Source of the DNA: DAONBD01 sp964525485
Lineage (GTDB): Bacteria > Patescibacteriota > Gracilibacteria > UBA1369 > LOWO2-01-FULL-3
DNA length: 24,458 nucleotides
Assembly (NCBI GenBank): GCA_964525485.1
Contig: CAZGHH010000013.1
Location: forward strand, 1 to 24,458
Direction: 5' to 3'
The notes beneath the pieces were generated by a model. It was not told the DNA's origin. It saw only the letters and a list, made by a program, of their open reading frames with translations, and made no database searches. Each line of letters begins with the position of its first letter. The stretch's first letter is position 1. A program made the translations under genes and the position numbers. This document shows positions 23,101 to 24,458 of this stretch, in pieces.

Positions 23101-24171
23101 TATAATACCTCCTATTCCTTGGTTCATTGCTATTTTATTTCCTGTGATAGTTATGTCGTCTCCGGAGTTAACACTGATACCGAAATCCAAATATTTGTTT
23201 GAATCGGCAGGGAGGATTGTGTTGTTTGTAATATTGAACGTCAGGCTTCGATTGCGCTCTGTTATGCTAATTCCTGTGAATTGGTCTGCGCCATCGTCTG
23301 TATTTGTGTCTGTTGAGTATAGTTCGTTATTGTTTATATTCACTGTGCCCCATTCAGATGATGGACCGGTTACGCCAAATAAATCATTATCATATGCTAT
23401 AATTCCTAATCCCCTTTCCCCTGGGGCATACCCCTCTGCACTTGAATATATTGTATTTCCGCTAATAGTTCCCGCTCCTGCTTTTAAATAAATCATACTA
23501 GCTATACATCCATTTGTTAATTCGTTGTTTGTTATTGTGTATGAAGCTCCTTCGGTTTCGGTGTAGAAAAACAAACTCGTGAAAGTTCCTGTGTTGTTTG
23601 AAATTATTGTTTCTACGTCCGCTGAATGAAGAGAAATGTCGAGAGTATGGTTATCGGTTGAACATGTGTTTCTAATAAACTTATTATTTTGTAGTGTTAC
23701 CGTTACATCTCCACCGCCGATTTTAACCGCTCCTACACCTGCGAGTCCCAGCCCTGTTATCTCTCCGCCCTCATTAAAATTTAATCCGTCGACTGTAACA
23801 TTGCTTGTAGTTGGGGCGATGTATAAAGTGTAATTATCAAAACCTCCGCTTGTTGCCGCCAAAGTAATGTCATTGTTTGCAAAGATAGTGAGTTCCGGGA
23901 ATGCTCCGTCTAAGTCTAAGTGACTCGTAACATTTATCGTTCCGCCACTAATCGCCGGATCAAAAATAATCCTATTTGGGCCCGGCCCCGGATCGGCTTT
24001 TGCTGCTGCAATAGCTTCATTGATGGTGCATTTTGTCACATCGCACGTGCTATTGTCAGCGCCAAAATCAAGAGTGTTGACAGTGAAATCTGTCGCGTGG
24101 GCGATACCGGCAAATGTCAAAAATGCCGCTACAAACAGCCCGGATCTCAATAGTATTTTGAGGGTTTTCAT
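20113..24171 (-). CDS. Large secreted beta-helix/fibronectin-III surface protein
   Basis: This encodes 1352 residues. A Sec signal peptide (1-26) ends in AHA. Next comes a CSLREA-like opening (CDVTKCTINEAIAAAK, 43-58). A right-handed parallel beta-helix spans about 75-500, with many Asn-Asn turns such as ITNNEL. A second beta-helix block (about 516-830) opens with IQSAIYAAAPAGDTILVAAG. A Pro/Asp/Glu linker leads to a fibronectin type III domain (847-953), eight Gly (955-962), a helical segment (985-1040), a Ca-binding DIDGDGISNADE loop (1065-1076), and two Ig-like domains (about 1112-1190 and 1262-1347). There is no LPXTG, membrane anchor or lipobox, so it is either released or held by its C-terminal domains. 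Role is unknown; adhesion or glycan binding is inferred from architecture. It sits between rpsJ and rplC, with its own promoter and terminator. Confidence 0.9.
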   Translation of the reverse strand: MKTLKILLRSGLFVAAFLTFAGIAHATDFTVNTLDFGADNSTCDVTKCTINEAIAAAKADPGPGPNRIIFDPAISGGTINVTSHLDLDGAFPELTIFANNDITLAATSGGFDNYTLYIAPTTSNVTVDGLNFNEGGEITGLGLAGVGAVKIGGGDVTVTLQNNKFIRNTCSTDNHTLDISLHSADVETIISNNTGTFTSLFFYTETEGASYTITNNELTNGCIASMIYLKAGAGTISGNTIYSSAEGYAPGERGLGIIAYDNDLFGVTGPSSEWGTVNINNNELYSTDTNTDDGADQFTGISITERNRSLTFNITNNTILPADSNKYLDFGISVNSGDDITITGNKIAMNQGIGGIIFNPGNTTNEVSNVLIEHNTVYGSNANPGEIGIGITNSPPGTELTLTNATIKNNIFANLSTGIIAGLEGDPNGMPTFVNFVNDYNIYYQRPSEERDCASMAITGSEALGANSLACTVDPAFTDPDNYDFTLLPYSYAIGFADDGSDAGAEDYDGVRARTTIYVDDDGVIDHETPGSLVDYNDIQSAIYAAAPAGDTILVAAGTYTETPDLYGKALTLTGESAENTIIDADEEDVAMTMSSDSVVSNFTIQNTRASTNYEVELHTYDYDGNTYDDGTEGGVPIMLFAVAKSTPADPENDFDFFAEGDILEETASNIGENLNLGLASGSGLYFTIYYVDSLYPDQATAQAHLDELEMGLTIDKWFPDTFTYSGGVFTFTDPEIADPTVALTVGYNEPTITNIAPEPQGGLYFENTSGTSVSDVNIDTHGIGVYFTGDTLTNTVLNVIFSNISICDTFSDATGTNSVNGQDVVEELCLVIPDPEDPEEPDPDATSPVGLTALTLGSRTSSSVTLNWSQVVEANFSHYEIWYGTNATDVANRNGSAAEWDIDNAANLSTISTTSTTITGLSSSTQYYFKIWAVDTSNNQETVASLSVTTSSNGGGGGGGGVVTTPNKPEVEEIVINGPPTNPAITDITETIIDTTETVKDTIIKDNYEREAVQQVSDIIAEILTTDLVDKIVDLDADIEPTEEDTSSPYTPEDLAVLTDPNEDIDGDGISNADEIARGTDPLVNNTGTIDNLFTKPLEDKEINSGVGALKVLGVGDEGFVVSGSTTPESKVEITITNSKGYKVTLKTTADINGNYILPVTVTDQLIDGSLLIKATNEEGKKDVVLAKFKESTLQKPTLTFEGEKVVRYEDLTLRELIALIEASNEYKNIWAQGSNVYQLSSLLGTSIEKKIAFTLERADFKTIEGGKIIVKGKATPGSTVVLAYKSVIYSSVVIADKNGNFTAELPRDLQEELAKDPNATDALHEFIVFAMDYKKNEASAFNKGQFRLFK

Positions 24172-24193
24172 ATTTGTTTTTTGGTTATTTGTT

Positions 24194-24223
24194 TTTATAT
24201 TTTTGAAATTTATTTTATTTCAA
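24194..24223 (-). promoter_or_regulatory. Sigma70-like promoter for the surface-protein gene
   Basis: The minus strand reads TTGAAA, an 18-bp spacer, then TATAAA, with the -10 box ending 22 bp before the ATG at 24171. The region is very AT-rich, which raises the chance of a random match. Confidence 0.5.
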
Positions 24224-24241
24224 TGCATTATTTTAGCACAA

Positions 24242-24270
24242 AAGAGAGAGGCGGTCAATGCCTCTCTCTT
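24242..24270 (-). terminator. Hairpin terminator after rpsJ
   Basis: A perfect 11-bp stem (arms 24242-24252 and 24260-24270) with a 7-nt loop lies 70 bp past the rpsJ stop. On the minus strand only a short T run follows it; a run of eight T follows on the plus side, so its activity in the rpsJ direction may be partial. Confidence 0.6.
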
Positions 24271-24339
24271 GTTTTTTTTCAAATAACTATCTGCTTTTTG
24301 GAAATCGATTTTTGGTTAAAATTTTCTAGTGAAGGCTTT

Positions 24340-24458
24340 TTACTCTTCGGTCATCATTTTGATCTCGATTTCTACTCCGGCTGGAAGTGATAAATTTTGT
24401 AGTGATTCGATTGTTTTTGGAGCGACTTCACTGATGTCTATGATTCTTTTGTGTGTGC
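24340..24458 (-). CDS. rpsJ: 30S ribosomal protein uS10, 3' end only
   Basis: The last 38 codons are visible, cut by the window edge. THKRIIDISEVAPKTIESL and LPAGVEIEIKM are diagnostic for S10, a 30S head protein that also acts with NusB in antitermination. In a normal S10 operon rplC would follow directly; here a hairpin and a 4-kb surface-protein gene come between them. Confidence 0.95.
   Translation of the reverse strand, partial: THKRIIDISEVAPKTIESLQNLSLPAGVEIEIKMMTEE

Noticed and set aside
22913..23491. 192-codon plus-strand reading frame opposite the beta-helix gene
   Set aside because: It is antisense to a long gene with clear domain structure and has no start signals or recognisable motifs.
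1..24458. CRISPR array, tRNA or rRNA genes
   Set aside because: No regularly spaced repeats were seen apart from the two short tandem pairs and the 689-bp repeat, and no tRNA-like or rRNA-like stretches were recognised in the gaps.

Overview
The window is a bacterial ribosomal-protein superoperon (S10, spc and alpha blocks), read entirely on the minus strand, with accessory DNA inserted at both ends. The organism is most likely a Candidate Phyla Radiation (Patescibacteria) bacterium. The evidence is: rpmD (uL30) is missing from its usual place between rpsE and rplO, a known CPR trait; the DNA is AT-rich; and a long Cys-rich repeat protein of a kind I associate with CPR genomes is present. TGA acts as a normal stop: rpsQ and rplN both end in TGA inside 4-nt ATGA overlaps. 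This argues against the code-25 lineages (Absconditabacteria/Gracilibacteria, where TGA is Gly). The lineage cannot be resolved further from this sequence.

Layout in the direction of transcription, high to low coordinate. (1) The 3' end of rpsJ, then a hairpin terminator. (2) A 1352-residue secreted beta-helix/FN3 protein with its own promoter and terminator. (3) A strong promoter with a roughly 120-nt leader starts rplC-rplD-rplW-rplB-rpsS-rplV-rpsC-rplP-rpmC-rpsQ-rplN-rplX-rplE-rpsZ-rpsH-rplF-rplR-rpsE-rplO-secY-adk-map. (4) A 239-nt gap with a second promoter leads infA-rpmJ-rpsM-rpsK-rpsD-rpoA-rplQ-rplM-rpsI. (5) A 3.3-kb accessory island holds a multi-pass membrane protein, a protein with about 34 cysteines, and a small gene whose 3' end is a copy of the rplM 3' end. 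(6) A second, identical rpsI closes the window.

The most notable structure is an identical 689-bp direct repeat (39-727 and 4036-4724) carrying rpsI and the last third of rplM. It flanks the 3.3-kb island, and the DNA outside the two copies differs on both sides. This is the pattern expected from single-crossover integration of a small circle, but a metagenome assembly error would look the same. At the left repeat, the rplM fragment is joined in frame to an N-terminal part that may have a histone fold.

The core genes cover ribosome assembly, initiation (IF-1), protein maturation (Map), secretion (SecY), nucleotide balance (Adk) and transcription (RpoA). Almost none of the starts has a recognisable Shine-Dalgarno sequence. 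Upstream regions are AU-rich instead, and sigma70-like promoters with 17-18 bp spacers are easy to see at the few real transcription starts.
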